Source: Hyphomonas adhaerens MHS-3
Lineage (GTDB): Bacteria; Pseudomonadota; Alphaproteobacteria; Caulobacterales; Hyphomonadaceae
Reading direction: 5' to 3'
Assembly (NCBI RefSeq): GCF_000685235.1
Contig: NZ_ARYH01000001.1
Location: 1,550,001 to 1,614,000, forward strand
Length of the DNA stretch: 64,000 nt
This document shows positions 9,331-18,563 of this stretch, piece by piece. The number at the start of each line of letters is the position of its first letter. The first letter of the stretch is position 1. The notes beneath the pieces were generated by a model. It made no database searches. It was not told where the DNA came from and saw only the letters and a list, made by a program, of their open reading frames with translations. Made by a program: the position numbers and the translations under genes.

Positions 9331-10704
9331 TCAGGGCGAAGGCGGATTGACCGGCAGGGAAACGCTCAACAGCCCGGCGCCCTGTTCGGCGCGAATTTCG
9401 TCGATCGCGTCGCGGGATTTCAGGAACTCGTCCATGATGACGGGCGCCTCGGCCAGTTTGCGGCCGGTGGGCAGTTTCAGGCGCATGGCGTTCACCGGCT
9501 TGCCATTGATGTACACCTCATAGTGCAGGTGGGGTCCGGTGGAGGCACCTGTTGATCCGACATAGCCAATGGTTTCGCCCTGACGGACGCGGCGCCCCTT
9601 GCGAAGGCCGCGGGCGTAACGCGACAGGTGGGCATAGGCCGTCTTGTAGCCGTTGGCGTGCTGCACGACGATATAGTTGCCATAGCCGCCCCGGCGCGCG
9701 GCCCATACGACAGTCCCATTGCCGGCTGCGTAGACCGGTGTGCCGCTCGGCGCGGCAAAGTCCGTCCCCTTGTGCAGGCGGGTATAGCCGGAAATCGGAT
9801 GGACGCGATTGCCGAAGGACGACGAAAGCCGCGCGCCATTGATCGGCGTCTTCATCAGGAATTTCGTGGCGCTTTCGCCATTGAAATCAAAGTAGTCGGT
9901 CTCGCCATCGTCGGATGGGGTGAAGCGGTAGAAGCTGCGGGTCAGGGCCTTGCCGTCCAGGGAGGCGTAAATCAGGTTTCCGGTCTTCACCGGGTGTCCC
10001 GCCTCATCGGTGTACGTTTCGTACACCATCTCGAAGGAGTCGCCGGGATGGATTTCACGTTGGAAATCAACGTCATAGGCGAAGACGGACGCGTAATCGA
10101 CGACCTGCTGGTCCCCGGCGCCGAGTTTCAGCGCCGTTTCATAGATCGAGGTTTCGATGGGGGCGCTGACGCGGTGATAGTGCGGGGTCAGGCGGGCATT
10201 GAGTGCCGCGGCCGTCCAGTTGCCGTCCGTGCCGCGTTTGATGAACAGGTTCCGGCCTGCTTCGGCTTTTACATTCAGGGCGCTGAGGTGCCCGTCATCC
10301 AGAAAGACTTCCGCTTCGAGACCCGGCAACAGGCGGCGCGGGTCGAGCAGGTCTTCATCATAAAGGGTCTGAAGCGCGCCAGCGGCCTCGTTCGCCGGCG
10401 CGCCAAGGCGCTGGACGAGGCCGGTCAGTGTTTCACGGCGGGCGAGTTTGCCGGTCGCTGTTTGCAGCGGAGGGGCAGGCGGCTGGATGTCCGTGGCGGT
10501 CAGCAGCGTCGCCGCCAGCGGCGGGGGCGCAAGGGCGGCTTCGGCGGTGCCCGGTCCGTTCTGGCCGTTCGGCCCGGCAATCAGCAGGCCGGCGACGGCC
10601 GATCCCGTGCCCAGGACGAGGAGTGCGACGAGGCTTTTCACACCATGTGACAGCGTCGAGCGCGCAGGCGCCTTGGGTTCAGTCGGTTTTTGAGTGTCTT
10701 GCAT
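9331..10704 (-). CDS. M23 family metallopeptidase, membrane-anchored
   Basis: 457 residues from the ATG at 10704, which has a strong GGAGGGG site; the frame is open 26 codons further upstream but without such a site. The N-terminus has one membrane segment (SLVALLVLGTGSAVAGLLIAG), then a periplasmic region with an OapA/CsgE-like domain, then a C-terminal LytM/M23 domain. All zinc ligands are present: HKGTD (His311, Asp315) and HLH (His392, His394). Such enzymes cut peptidoglycan cross-bridges during growth or division. The intact active site argues against an EnvC-type activator lacking catalysis. It is divergent from ydbH. Confidence 0.88.
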   Translation of the reverse strand: MQDTQKPTEPKAPARSTLSHGVKSLVALLVLGTGSAVAGLLIAGPNGQNGPGTAEAALAPPPLAATLLTATDIQPPAPPLQTATGKLARRETLTGLVQRLGAPANEAAGALQTLYDEDLLDPRRLLPGLEAEVFLDDGHLSALNVKAEAGRNLFIKRGTDGNWTAAALNARLTPHYHRVSAPIETSIYETALKLGAGDQQVVDYASVFAYDVDFQREIHPGDSFEMVYETYTDEAGHPVKTGNLIYASLDGKALTRSFYRFTPSDDGETDYFDFNGESATKFLMKTPINGARLSSSFGNRVHPISGYTRLHKGTDFAAPSGTPVYAAGNGTVVWAARRGGYGNYIVVQHANGYKTAYAHLSRYARGLRKGRRVRQGETIGYVGSTGASTGPHLHYEVYINGKPVNAMRLKLPTGRKLAEAPVIMDEFLKSRDAIDEIRAEQGAGLLSVSLPVNPPSP

Positions 10705-10893
10705 GGTGCAAGCCCCTCCATTTTGTTCGCCACCCTGGCATTCTGCCTGCAAATCCCGTGCAGACGGACGTTTATTCGTCAAATTGTTATCGCCTTTGCC
10801 TATTAAGGCTTTTGAAACAGCGCCGGAAAGGAATTCCCCTTTCAGGCAAGATTCTAAATTCCACAGTGAGCCGGACGCAAGCCGGATGAGTCA

Positions 10894-13800
10894 GTGACGC
10901 CACCAGATGACGGAGATTTTAGCAAAACGGCCCGTCAGGCGCCATCGGCGCGTGCGCGCCGGGCACGCTGGGTGTTTGCAGCGGCCGTCCTGCTGGTTCT
11001 GGCGGGCGTCATTGGTGGCTGGGCGATGCGCAAGACCCTTGCCCGCAAGGTGCTGGCCGATTGGTGTTCGGGCCGGGAACTGGTCTGTTCAACGCGGTTC
11101 GATGAGCTGGGCCTTACCGGCGCCGTGATGGATGACCTGTCTGTCACAGGACAGGGACAGGCGGCATTCGAGGCCAGCAAAGTGCGGGTCAGGCTGGACT
11201 GGCCGGGCTTGTTCCGGCCGCGTGTAACAGCCATCGAGCTGGACGCGCCCGCGTTGCACGGAACCCTGTCAGACGGACAGCTGGGCTTTCACGGGCTTGA
11301 ACGGCTGGTGCCGTCAGGTGGCAGTGGGGGCGGCGGGGCGCTTCCGGCAGTCGACATCCGCGAAGGCCGCATCCTGATCGGAACCAGCGCCGGAGAGGTC
11401 AGCGCCCGCGTCTCGGCAAGCGGCGTGTTCCCAGATGATGCCAAGGCTTCGATCACACTGGATCCGGCCAGCCTGGACGAGCCGCAGGGCTACCTGCGCT
11501 GGTCTGGCGGTGTGGCGGATCTCATTGCGAAGGATGGCCAGCTGGAAGGGCAGGTGAACCTCACCCTTGAGGAAATGCGCACCGATGACGTGACCCTTTC
11601 CGATACGGAACTTGTGGCGAGCCTGGAGTCCGGCATCGATGAGACAGCGCCCGCCCGGCTTGTCTGGGAGGGACGTGTGGCGGAAGCGTCCGGCGCCGAC
11701 TTTGCGCTGACGGCCCTGCAGGCCAGCGGTCATGCCAGACTGGACCGGATCACAGGGGCGTCGGTGGAGGAATTGTTCGCGGCGCTCACGGAAGCGGACG
11801 TTCAGCTGGACGCGGGACAGACCCGCTGGCGAAACTATGCAGCCGACACCGGGCACATCGAGGCTTCCCTCCGCAAGACGGATGACGTGATTGCCGGGCC
11901 TTCGGAAATCGCCCTGACCGATGTCACGATTCCTCAAGGCCGGGCCGGAGCGCTCACCGCAGCGGGAGACCTGTCCTGGGCGAAGGAGTCCGGAGGTCGC
12001 TTCGTTGGTCAGATTTCCACGACCAATGCCGCCTTGTCGGAAACCGCATCAGACACGCTGCTGAACCGGGTAAAACTGCCTGCGCCCCTGACCGCACATG
12101 GGGCCAGCCTGCGGGCGGCTCTGGGCCGGGCACTATCAGATTTCGGCGCTGCGTCGCGGGTCAATGTGACAGCGCACAATGGCGCGGTCGCCCTGGAGGC
12201 GCAGGATGATGCCTCCCTGAGCGCCGCGAGCGGGCTTGCCCTGTCGGTTTCGGCACCGCGGCCGGAGCGAACCTGGTTCAGCCTGAAAGGCGGACAGACC
12301 TTCGTCGGCGGGAACGTGACCCTGAAGGGAGGCGGCGCGCCGCGGCTGTCTGCCGATCTGGAGTCGCTGACCTTCGGCAGCGGCGGCCTGCGCGTGGATG
12401 CCCGGTCGGTGGACGTGTCGCCCTGGCGGGCAAACGGAACCCGGTTCGGCATGTCCCTCTCATCCCTGACAGTCCATTCGACACCGGATGATCTCAGCGT
12501 GAATGCGGACGGATCGGTGTCGCTGTCCGGACCTGTGTTTGGCATCGAACTCGCCGAGTCCCGTTTGAGCGGCGCGATCCAGGTCATCAACGGGGAAGAC
12601 GGGCTCCGGGTCGAGCCGGTAAATCAGCCGTGCCTCCTGTTCGATACGCAAGGCGTGAAGCTGGGCGGGGTGGCATTCCAGCCGAACAGATTGAACCTGT
12701 GTCCTCGTCAGGGGGCTTTCATGAAGCCTGGCAATGGAGATGCCTCCGGCACGGCGTCTCTCGGCGACGTTTCCTGGCCGTTTGAATCCAAATCTGTCAC
12801 CGGCGTGCTGAATCTGGAGAAGGCCGCCATCGACTGGTCGGTGCGCAAGGGCTTTAGCCTGGCGCTCTCGTCGCCTGAACTCGGCCTGCCAATGAATATC
12901 GGTGACCGTACACTGTCGATCGACGCAGCGCGCCCCCGTGTCCGTCTTGCCACCGCGAAAGGGAAAGTGCCTGCGCTATCCGCGATGCTTGGCCCGACGG
13001 TTTTCGGGGGATCGCTGATCCCTGCCAAAGTGTCTGCAGACGAGATCCGCTTCGATGGCGCGATCGGTGCCGCCGGACTGTCGGGAGACCTGGCGGGTGA
13101 CGCTGTCCTGATCCGCGACTTCCGGGATGACCCTGTCTACCAGCCGCTCCTGTCAGACCTGACAGCGCAGATGCACGAGTGGCAACTGGCGCTCCACGGG
13201 CCGCTGCGCCTGCAGGCCAGCGACGTACCGGTTGGGGAAATCACGGCGGATATCAATGTGCTGACCCTGGATGGCACTGCGCGGGTTGCGACACGCGTTC
13301 TGGAATTCCGGAAAGGTGGGCTTCAGCCTGTCATGCTCTCGGAGCGTCTGCGCGGGGTCTACACAGATGCGGCAGGCAGCATGGAAGCTGTTTCGGATGT
13401 GGTCATTGACGGTGGACGCCTCGCCGGAACGGCGGACGTCTCGGTGTCGGACTTCGGGTTTCAGACCACACGTCTCGGCCGGGTCGAGAATGTGGATGGA
13501 CAGGTTCACTTCGCAGACCTGTTTACGCTTTCGACCGATCCGACGCAGGTGCTGACCGTGGGCGGCATGAACCCGGGAATCCCCTTGCTGGATGGCCGGA
13601 TCGTGTTTGCCTTGTCCGGCGGGAAAGTCCTTGTGGTCGAGTCCGCGGCCTTTCCATTCGCCGGCGGTACGCTGGCACTGGCCCCTTTCGACTGGACGCT
13701 TGGCGCCGACACGCAGCATGTCGAGGTGACGGCGGATGCCATCGAACTGGCGGAACTCGTCCGTATCCTGAAGCTTCCCAAGATCGAGGCGGAAGGGACT

Positions 13801-14247
13801 GTGTCAGGCCGGTTCCCGATTGATGTCGAGCGCTCGAATGTGCTGATCCGTGATGCGCGTCTGTTTGCGGACGACAGCGGGGGGCGGGTTGCCTATCTTG
13901 GAGATGCTGCAGATTCTGCGGCCCGGTCTGACGCGAATGTCCGCCTGGCCTTCGAAGCACTGAAAGACTTCGACTTCACGGTTCTGGAGGTGGGGCTGGA
14001 CGGCAATGTCGCCGACCGGGTGAAAATCACGCTGAAACTGGCCGGCAAGAGCCGGAACGATATTACCTATGGCGCCAACGCCCACATTGTTCGGGGCCAG
14101 CCCTTTGAGTTCAACATCGCCGTGGATTCGGCCCTGGCAGAGCTCTTCCGGTCGAGCCAGTTCTATACCAACCAGCAGAAGCTGACGGATTTCGTGGTCG
14201 AGGAAGTGTTGACGGACCGGGGGCTTAAAATCCAGGAAGATGAATGA
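10894..14247 (+). CDS. ydbH: YdbH-family AsmA-like intermembrane phospholipid transport protein
   Basis: 1117 residues, GTG start. A short cytoplasmic N-terminus and one membrane helix (WVFAAAVLLVLAGVIGGWAM) are followed by a very long repetitive beta-rich region of the AsmA/TamB/YdbH type, a groove-shaped bridge proposed to carry phospholipids across the periplasm. The C-terminal residues (FNIAVDSALAELFRSSQFY and a final helix) match the end of YdbH. The assignment is supported strongly by ynbE and ydbL lying directly downstream, as in enterobacteria. An ATG 70 bp... other start codons nearby are less consistent with the membrane segment. Divergent from the M23 peptidase. Confidence 0.85.
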   Translation: MTPPDDGDFSKTARQAPSARARRARWVFAAAVLLVLAGVIGGWAMRKTLARKVLADWCSGRELVCSTRFDELGLTGAVMDDLSVTGQGQAAFEASKVRVRLDWPGLFRPRVTAIELDAPALHGTLSDGQLGFHGLERLVPSGGSGGGGALPAVDIREGRILIGTSAGEVSARVSASGVFPDDAKASITLDPASLDEPQGYLRWSGGVADLIAKDGQLEGQVNLTLEEMRTDDVTLSDTELVASLESGIDETAPARLVWEGRVAEASGADFALTALQASGHARLDRITGASVEELFAALTEADVQLDAGQTRWRNYAADTGHIEASLRKTDDVIAGPSEIALTDVTIPQGRAGALTAAGDLSWAKESGGRFVGQISTTNAALSETASDTLLNRVKLPAPLTAHGASLRAALGRALSDFGAASRVNVTAHNGAVALEAQDDASLSAASGLALSVSAPRPERTWFSLKGGQTFVGGNVTLKGGGAPRLSADLESLTFGSGGLRVDARSVDVSPWRANGTRFGMSLSSLTVHSTPDDLSVNADGSVSLSGPVFGIELAESRLSGAIQVINGEDGLRVEPVNQPCLLFDTQGVKLGGVAFQPNRLNLCPRQGAFMKPGNGDASGTASLGDVSWPFESKSVTGVLNLEKAAIDWSVRKGFSLALSSPELGLPMNIGDRTLSIDAARPRVRLATAKGKVPALSAMLGPTVFGGSLIPAKVSADEIRFDGAIGAAGLSGDLAGDAVLIRDFRDDPVYQPLLSDLTAQMHEWQLALHGPLRLQASDVPVGEITADINVLTLDGTARVATRVLEFRKGGLQPVMLSERLRGVYTDAAGSMEAVSDVVIDGGRLAGTADVSVSDFGFQTTRLGRVENVDGQVHFADLFTLSTDPTQVLTVGGMNPGIPLLDGRIVFALSGGKVLVVESAAFPFAGGTLALAPFDWTLGADTQHVEVTADAIELAELVRILKLPKIEAEGTVSGRFPIDVERSNVLIRDARLFADDSGGRVAYLGDAADSAARSDANVRLAFEALKDFDFTVLEVGLDGNVADRVKITLKLAGKSRNDITYGANAHIVRGQPFEFNIAVDSALAELFRSSQFYTNQQKLTDFVVEEVLTDRGLKIQEDE

Positions 14248-14324
14248 GGGATAACCATGTCCTTGATTGACGTTAAGCTATGCCATGCCATGGTGGCGAA
14301 AGACCCAAGGAGGCCACCACGCCC

Positions 14325-14510
14325 ATGACCTTTCGAAACATGCTCCTTGCGGGCGCCGGATTTTTTATCCTGGCTGCCTGCACGCACACGATCAGGATCG
14401 AGCCTTCGGACAAGCCGATCAAGATCGATCTCAATATCACCCAGGAAGTTCGCATCATTCTCGACAAGGAAGTCGAAGAGCTGATCGCAGACAACCCGGA
14501 CCTGTTCTAG
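14325..14510 (+). CDS. ynbE: YnbE-family small lipoprotein
   Basis: 61 residues. A hydrophobic leader ends in a lipobox (LAAC), followed by HTIRIEPSDKPIKIDLNI and a short helical end, the hallmark of YnbE. The frame is open 15 codons upstream, but AAGGAGG at 14307-14313 supports the ATG at 14325. In enterobacteria YnbE is an outer-membrane lipoprotein that completes the YdbH bridge by strand addition; the same job is inferred here from gene order. Confidence 0.9.
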   Translation: MTFRNMLLAGAGFFILAACTHTIRIEPSDKPIKIDLNITQEVRIILDKEVEELIADNPDLF

Positions 14511-14529
14511 CGAAGAGAGGAGAAACCCT

Positions 14530-14877
14530 ATGACATCCCTTCGCACTTTCGCCGCCGCGTCTGTTTTCGCCATCGCATCCTTCGCGATGGCACCTGCCGC
14601 TTTTGCCGGTGACCCTGTGATCGACGCTGCCATTGATGCCGGTCAGGTTGGGGAAACCATTGACGGCCTTCTGGGCGTTGTTGGCACGGCCGATCCGACC
14701 GTTGTCCGCAAGGTCAACGAGATCAACAATCGCCGCGCCGCCAAATATGCCGAGGTCGCTGCCCAGACAGGCACGACCCCTGCGCAGGTCGCACGGCTGA
14801 CCGGTGAGAAGCAGATCGAAAAGCTCGATGCCGGTGAGTTCTACATGGACGAGACCGGCGTCTGGAAACGCAAGTGA
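14530..14877 (+). CDS. ydbL: YdbL-family periplasmic protein (DUF1318)
   Basis: 115 residues with a cleavable signal peptide ending in AAFAG. The mature part has the DUF1318 pattern: IDAAIDAGQVGETIDGLLGV, KVNEINNRRAAKYAEVAAQT and a GEFYMDETGVWKRK end. YdbL is proposed to chaperone YnbE and prevent its self-assembly in the YdbH-YnbE lipid bridge. A GAGAGGAG site sits just upstream of the ATG and the gap to ynbE is 19 bp, so one operon is likely. Confidence 0.9.
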   Translation: MTSLRTFAAASVFAIASFAMAPAAFAGDPVIDAAIDAGQVGETIDGLLGVVGTADPTVVRKVNEINNRRAAKYAEVAAQTGTTPAQVARLTGEKQIEKLDAGEFYMDETGVWKRK

Positions 14878-14920
14878 CATCGTGACTTGCCCGGCCCGGC
14901 TGCGGCTCTAGGGTAGGGGC

Positions 14921-15160
14921 ATGTCTCGCAAAGCCATCGCCATCATCTTCGCCTGTATCGCTGTTCTGGCAGTGGTGCTGGCTGTCATGCCACGTTTCTG
15001 GATGGGCGGGAGCGACGGTATCAGCGGGCATGGCTGGGCGGCCTATATCATCGGTGCGGTCATGACCGTCGGCCTGTCCGGCGGCTTGTTTTTCCTGACA
15101 TTCTACTCCGCCCGCCACGGGCACGACGATATTGATCGTCCGGACGACCCGGCGGTGTAA
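14921..15160 (+). CDS. Small two-helix membrane protein of unknown function
   Basis: 79 residues with two clear hydrophobic helices (residues 5-23 and 41-65) and a short charged tail rich in His and Asp (ARHGHDDIDRPDD). I do not recognise a family. The start at 14921 is preceded by a GGGTAGGGG stretch. It follows ydbL after 43 bp and could be its last operon member, but no function can be inferred. Confidence 0.6.
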   Translation: MSRKAIAIIFACIAVLAVVLAVMPRFWMGGSDGISGHGWAAYIIGAVMTVGLSGGLFFLTFYSARHGHDDIDRPDDPAV

Positions 15161-15262
15161 TCACTGCGGCTGTGACGGTAACTTCACGCAGCTCTGATTG
15201 ACACAAACGGCGGAGCACCCAATCCTGCCGCCATTGCCACACTATTTTCTACAGGGCTGACC

Positions 15263-15910
15263 ATGTCATCGATCGATCCTGCGCGCCTGTCTGCGTACAT
15301 TGCGTCGCGCATTTGCCACGACCTTGTCTCGCCGATTTCCTCGGTCACCAACGCGCTCGACCTTATGGAAGAGCCGGGCGACCACGAAATGAAGGCGCAG
15401 GCAGAAGACCTGCTCCACGATGGCGCTGAAAAAGCTGCCGCGCGTATCCAGTTCCTGCGCTACGCATTCGGCTCCATCGGCCTGAACGCCGGCGCTGCGG
15501 ACATTCACGAGGCCCGCAAGATTACGGAAGCCTTCGTCAAGAGCCATAAACCCAGCGTGGAATGGGACATCCAGGCAGACCATCTGAGTTTTTCTCACGT
15601 TCGCCTGATGATGAACCTTGTCATGATGGCGGTGGAATCCCTGCCGAGGGGCGGCGTAGTCAGCGTTCGGATCCGCAGCGAAGCCGGCGGCCTGACGATC
15701 ACGTTGACGGCAAAAGGCGACCGTGCCCGCGTCAAGAACGAGGTCGCTGCAGCTGTTGACGGGACCGAGCCGGACGAGGGCTGGCGGGCCGAAACCATTC
15801 AGCCGCTTTTCACAAGAATGATTTGCGACGGCCTTGAAGGCGAACTGACTGCCAAGGCAAGTGATAATCAGGTGATTTTCATGGTCACAGGTCTGCGCGC
15901 CGAAGGCTGA
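15263..15910 (+). CDS. chpT: Histidine phosphotransferase ChpT
   Basis: 215 residues. ChpT relays phosphate from the hybrid kinase CckA to CtrA and CpdR, so it is central to alphaproteobacterial cell-cycle control. The first helix carries the phosphorylatable histidine in RICHDLVSPISSV (His19), followed by the second helix of the dimerisation bundle and a degenerate kinase-like C-terminal domain (LPRGGVVSVRI, KGDRARVKNEV). The partner ctrA is in the same window at 54610, while cckA is not visible. A response-regulator gene and cheR follow on the same strand. Confidence 0.9.
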   Translation: MSSIDPARLSAYIASRICHDLVSPISSVTNALDLMEEPGDHEMKAQAEDLLHDGAEKAAARIQFLRYAFGSIGLNAGAADIHEARKITEAFVKSHKPSVEWDIQADHLSFSHVRLMMNLVMMAVESLPRGGVVSVRIRSEAGGLTITLTAKGDRARVKNEVAAAVDGTEPDEGWRAETIQPLFTRMICDGLEGELTAKASDNQVIFMVTGLRAEG

Positions 15911-15996
15911 GCTAGCTCGCAGAACGGGAATTGAAAGATTTTGTTAAGACACTTCGGCGAGCGTCCGGAGATTGTCTTCCAGTGGGGAAGTGGTTC

Positions 15997-16362
15997 ATGA
16001 AAACGTGCCTGATTGTCGACGATTCCCGCGTGGTGCGGAAGGTTGCGGCTCGTATCGTCAAGGATCTGCGCTTTGAGGTGGTCGAAGCGGGCGACGGCGC
16101 GGAAGCGCTGGAAATCTGCCGCAAACAGATGCCGGAGGCTGTGCTTCTGGACTGGAACATGCCGGTCATGAACGGCCTGGATTTTCTGCGTGCCCTGCGC
16201 CGGGAAGAGGGCGGCAAAAAGCCGGTTGTCATGTTCTGTTCGATCGAGAATGATGCTGAGCATGTCGGCGAGGCCCTTCGGTCCGGTGCCGATGAGTTCA
16301 TTATGAAGCCGTTTGACGCTGAAATTCTTGAAAGCAAGTTCGCCGAAGTCGGGCTGATCTAA
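15997..16362 (+). CDS. Single-domain response regulator (CheY-like)
   Basis: 121 residues, a receiver domain alone. Acidic pocket Asp8-Asp9, phospho-acceptor Asp52 in LLDWNMPVMNG, switch residue Ser82 and conserved Lys104 in MKPFD are all present, so it should be phosphorylatable. The frame opens 22 codons earlier, but GGGGAAG just before the ATG at 15997 and the receiver start favour this site. It lies between chpT and cheR, pointing to chemotaxis or motility control, perhaps with phosphate from ChpT or a CheA encoded elsewhere. Confidence 0.88.
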   Translation: MKTCLIVDDSRVVRKVAARIVKDLRFEVVEAGDGAEALEICRKQMPEAVLLDWNMPVMNGLDFLRALRREEGGKKPVVMFCSIENDAEHVGEALRSGADEFIMKPFDAEILESKFAEVGLI

Positions 16363-16431
16363 GTATTTCTTAACAATCCTTGCTGTACCGGTAACTTTTG
16401 CAATCGCATCAGTCCGGGACCGGAGCTAATT

Positions 16432-17277
16432 ATGCAGGATGGGGTTTTCAACGAATTGGCAGATCTGGCCCTGAAAGGGTCGGGTCAGACGATTCCGCGA
16501 TCGAAATCCTATCTGATCGAAGCCCGTCTGGCGCCGATTGCCCGCCGTGAGGGCTTCGGGTCGCTGGACGATCTGGTCCACTGCCTGAAATCGCGCGCCA
16601 ATCCCGTATTTGCCGCCGAATGCGCAGCGGCACTGGTTTCCAAGGACACATGGTTCTTCCGGGAGCGCGATACGCTGCACCGGCTGGTCAACGACATCCT
16701 GCCCATGCGCCTGAAGTCCGGAAACACCGGCCGCCTGAAGGTCTGGATTGCCGGGGGCTCGACGGGCCAGGAAGCCTATTCCCTGGCCATGCTGCTGGAG
16801 GATGACCTGCCTGCCGCCTTGCGTGGCGCAAAGATCGAGATTCTCTCCACCGATCTCTGCAAGACGGCCACAGAGCGCGCCCGCGCCGGCCGCTACGGGC
16901 ATTACGAGGTCCAGAAGGGGCTCTCCATCCACCGCCTGATGCACCACTTCACCCGCACAGACAGTGGCCAATGGGAGATTTCTGAAGCGCTGCGCAGCAA
17001 GGTCAGCTTCCGACAGCACAATTTGCTGGAAAGCGCCGGCGGGCTTGGCAAGTTTGACGTCATCCTGTGCCGGAACGTCCTGTCCGGTATGGACCGGTCG
17101 GCCCGTAGCCGCGTTGCCGACTCGCTGGCCGCACAGCTGATGCCGGGCGGGCTGGTGATCCTGGGGCAGGGTGAGAGCCTGATCGGCCTGACCAACCAGC
17201 TGGAACCGTCCCGTGATTTCCGCGGTACCTGGATGGCTTCAGACGGCACCCCGAAATCTGCCACATCCGCAGCCTGA
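16432..17277 (+). CDS. cheR: CheR-family protein-glutamate methyltransferase
   Basis: 281 residues. The N-terminal helical CheR domain is followed by an S-adenosylmethionine-dependent methyltransferase domain: DTWFFRERD, the motif I equivalent GGSTGQEAYSLAM, STDLCKTATERARAG and the CRNVLSGMD motif (canonical CRNVLIYFD). It would methylate glutamates of chemoreceptors. The small departures (Gln for Glu in the SAM motif and GMD for YFD) mark it as a divergent CheR. Neighbour of a CheY-like regulator; no receptor, CheA or CheB is seen here. Confidence 0.85.
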   Translation: MQDGVFNELADLALKGSGQTIPRSKSYLIEARLAPIARREGFGSLDDLVHCLKSRANPVFAAECAAALVSKDTWFFRERDTLHRLVNDILPMRLKSGNTGRLKVWIAGGSTGQEAYSLAMLLEDDLPAALRGAKIEILSTDLCKTATERARAGRYGHYEVQKGLSIHRLMHHFTRTDSGQWEISEALRSKVSFRQHNLLESAGGLGKFDVILCRNVLSGMDRSARSRVADSLAAQLMPGGLVILGQGESLIGLTNQLEPSRDFRGTWMASDGTPKSATSAA

Positions 17278-17369
17278 GCAGGCCTGCCTCTTCACCTCCT
17301 GACCACTTGCCGCTATATGCGCGCCTCAACCTTGGCTGCTCCGGGCCTTGAACCCGGCGGGAGTAAGAG

Positions 17370-18554
17370 ATGACTGATACGAACACGGCTGCCTGGACGG
17401 GCGGCGTCAATTCCCTTGGATTCGCAAAAGCGCCGGCCGATACGCGCGTCGTCGCCGCCATGTCGGGCGGGGTCGACTCGTCCGTTGTGGCCGCCATGCT
17501 GAAAGCGGAAGGCTATGATGTCATCGGCATCACCCTGCAGCTGTATGATCATGGCGCCGCGATCGAGAAGAAAGGCGCCTGCTGCGCCGGGCAGGACATC
17601 CACGATGCGCGGAACGTTGCCGACATGATCGGCATTCCGCACTATGTGCTGGACTATGAATCGAAGTTCCGCGAGCAGGTGATGGAGGACTTCGCCGACA
17701 CCTATCTTGCCGGATCGACGCCGATCCCCTGCATCCGGTGCAATCAGACGGTCAAATTCTCCGACCTCCTGAAAACCGCGAAAGAGCTCGGCGCCGACTG
17801 CCTTGCGACGGGTCACTACATCCGCCGGACAGACGGACCGGATGGACCGGAGCTGCATCGTGCGGCGGATGCCTCCCGTGATCAGTCCTACTTCCTGTTC
17901 GCCACGACGCGGGAGCAGCTGGATTTCCTGCGCTTTCCGTTGGGCGACCTGCCCAAGACCGAAGTGCGGGAACTTGCCGACCGGTTCCATCTGCCGGTGG
18001 CGTCAAAGCCGGACAGCCAGGACATCTGCTTCGTGCCGGAAGGGTCCTATGCGAGCGTCGTTGAGAAACTTCGTCCTGGGGCCGGGCGAGGCGGCGACAT
18101 CGTGCATCTCGACGGGCAGGTGCTGGGCCAGCACAAAGGTGTCATCCACTACACGATCGGCCAGCGTCGCGGCCTGGGCGTCGCGACGGGCGAGCCTCTA
18201 TTCGTGGTCAAGATCGATGCACCGAACCGCCGTGTGATCGTCGGCCCGCGTGAAGCGTTGATGACATCCGGCCTGTTGCTGGAAGAGCTGAACTGGATTG
18301 GCGCAGGAAGCCTTGAAGCGGCCGCTGATGCGGGCGCGCCCGTGCTCGTCCGCGTGCGGTCCACCCGGCCGCCAGTTCCAGGCCGGCTTGGCTGGCACGG
18401 TGACACTCCGGTGATCTGGTTCGATGAGCCGGAAGAAGGCGTTGCGCGCGGTCAGGCGGCCGTCCTGTACGACCCGGACGGCGGCACGCGCATTCTCGGC
18501 GGCGGGTTTATCCTGAGGGCCATTCCGGCAGATGAACGGATTGCGGCTGCCTGA
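17370..18554 (+). CDS. mnmA: tRNA-specific 2-thiouridylase MnmA
   Basis: 394 residues. MnmA puts sulfur on U34 of the Lys, Glu and Gln tRNAs. It has the PP-loop ATP motif SGGVDSSV at residues 32-39, the catalytic pair of cysteines in [15 protein letters not shown] and DICFVPEG, and the [15 protein letters not shown] tRNA-binding block. About 20 extra residues precede the core, as is common in Alphaproteobacteria; the ATG at 17370 has a GGGAG site. The 3' end converges with the luxR-type gene. Confidence 0.96.
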   Translation: MTDTNTAAWTGGVNSLGFAKAPADTRVVAAMSGGVDSSVVAAMLKAEGYDVIGITLQLYDHGAAIEKKGACCAGQDIHDARNVADMIGIPHYVLDYESKFREQVMEDFADTYLAGSTPIPCIRCNQTVKFSDLLKTAKELGADCLATGHYIRRTDGPDGPELHRAADASRDQSYFLFATTREQLDFLRFPLGDLPKTEVRELADRFHLPVASKPDSQDICFVPEGSYASVVEKLRPGAGRGGDIVHLDGQVLGQHKGVIHYTIGQRRGLGVATGEPLFVVKIDAPNRRVIVGPREALMTSGLLLEELNWIGAGSLEAAADAGAPVLVRVRSTRPPVPGRLGWHGDTPVIWFDEPEEGVARGQAAVLYDPDGGTRILGGGFILRAIPADERIAAA

Positions 18555-18563
18555 CAGGCGTGA

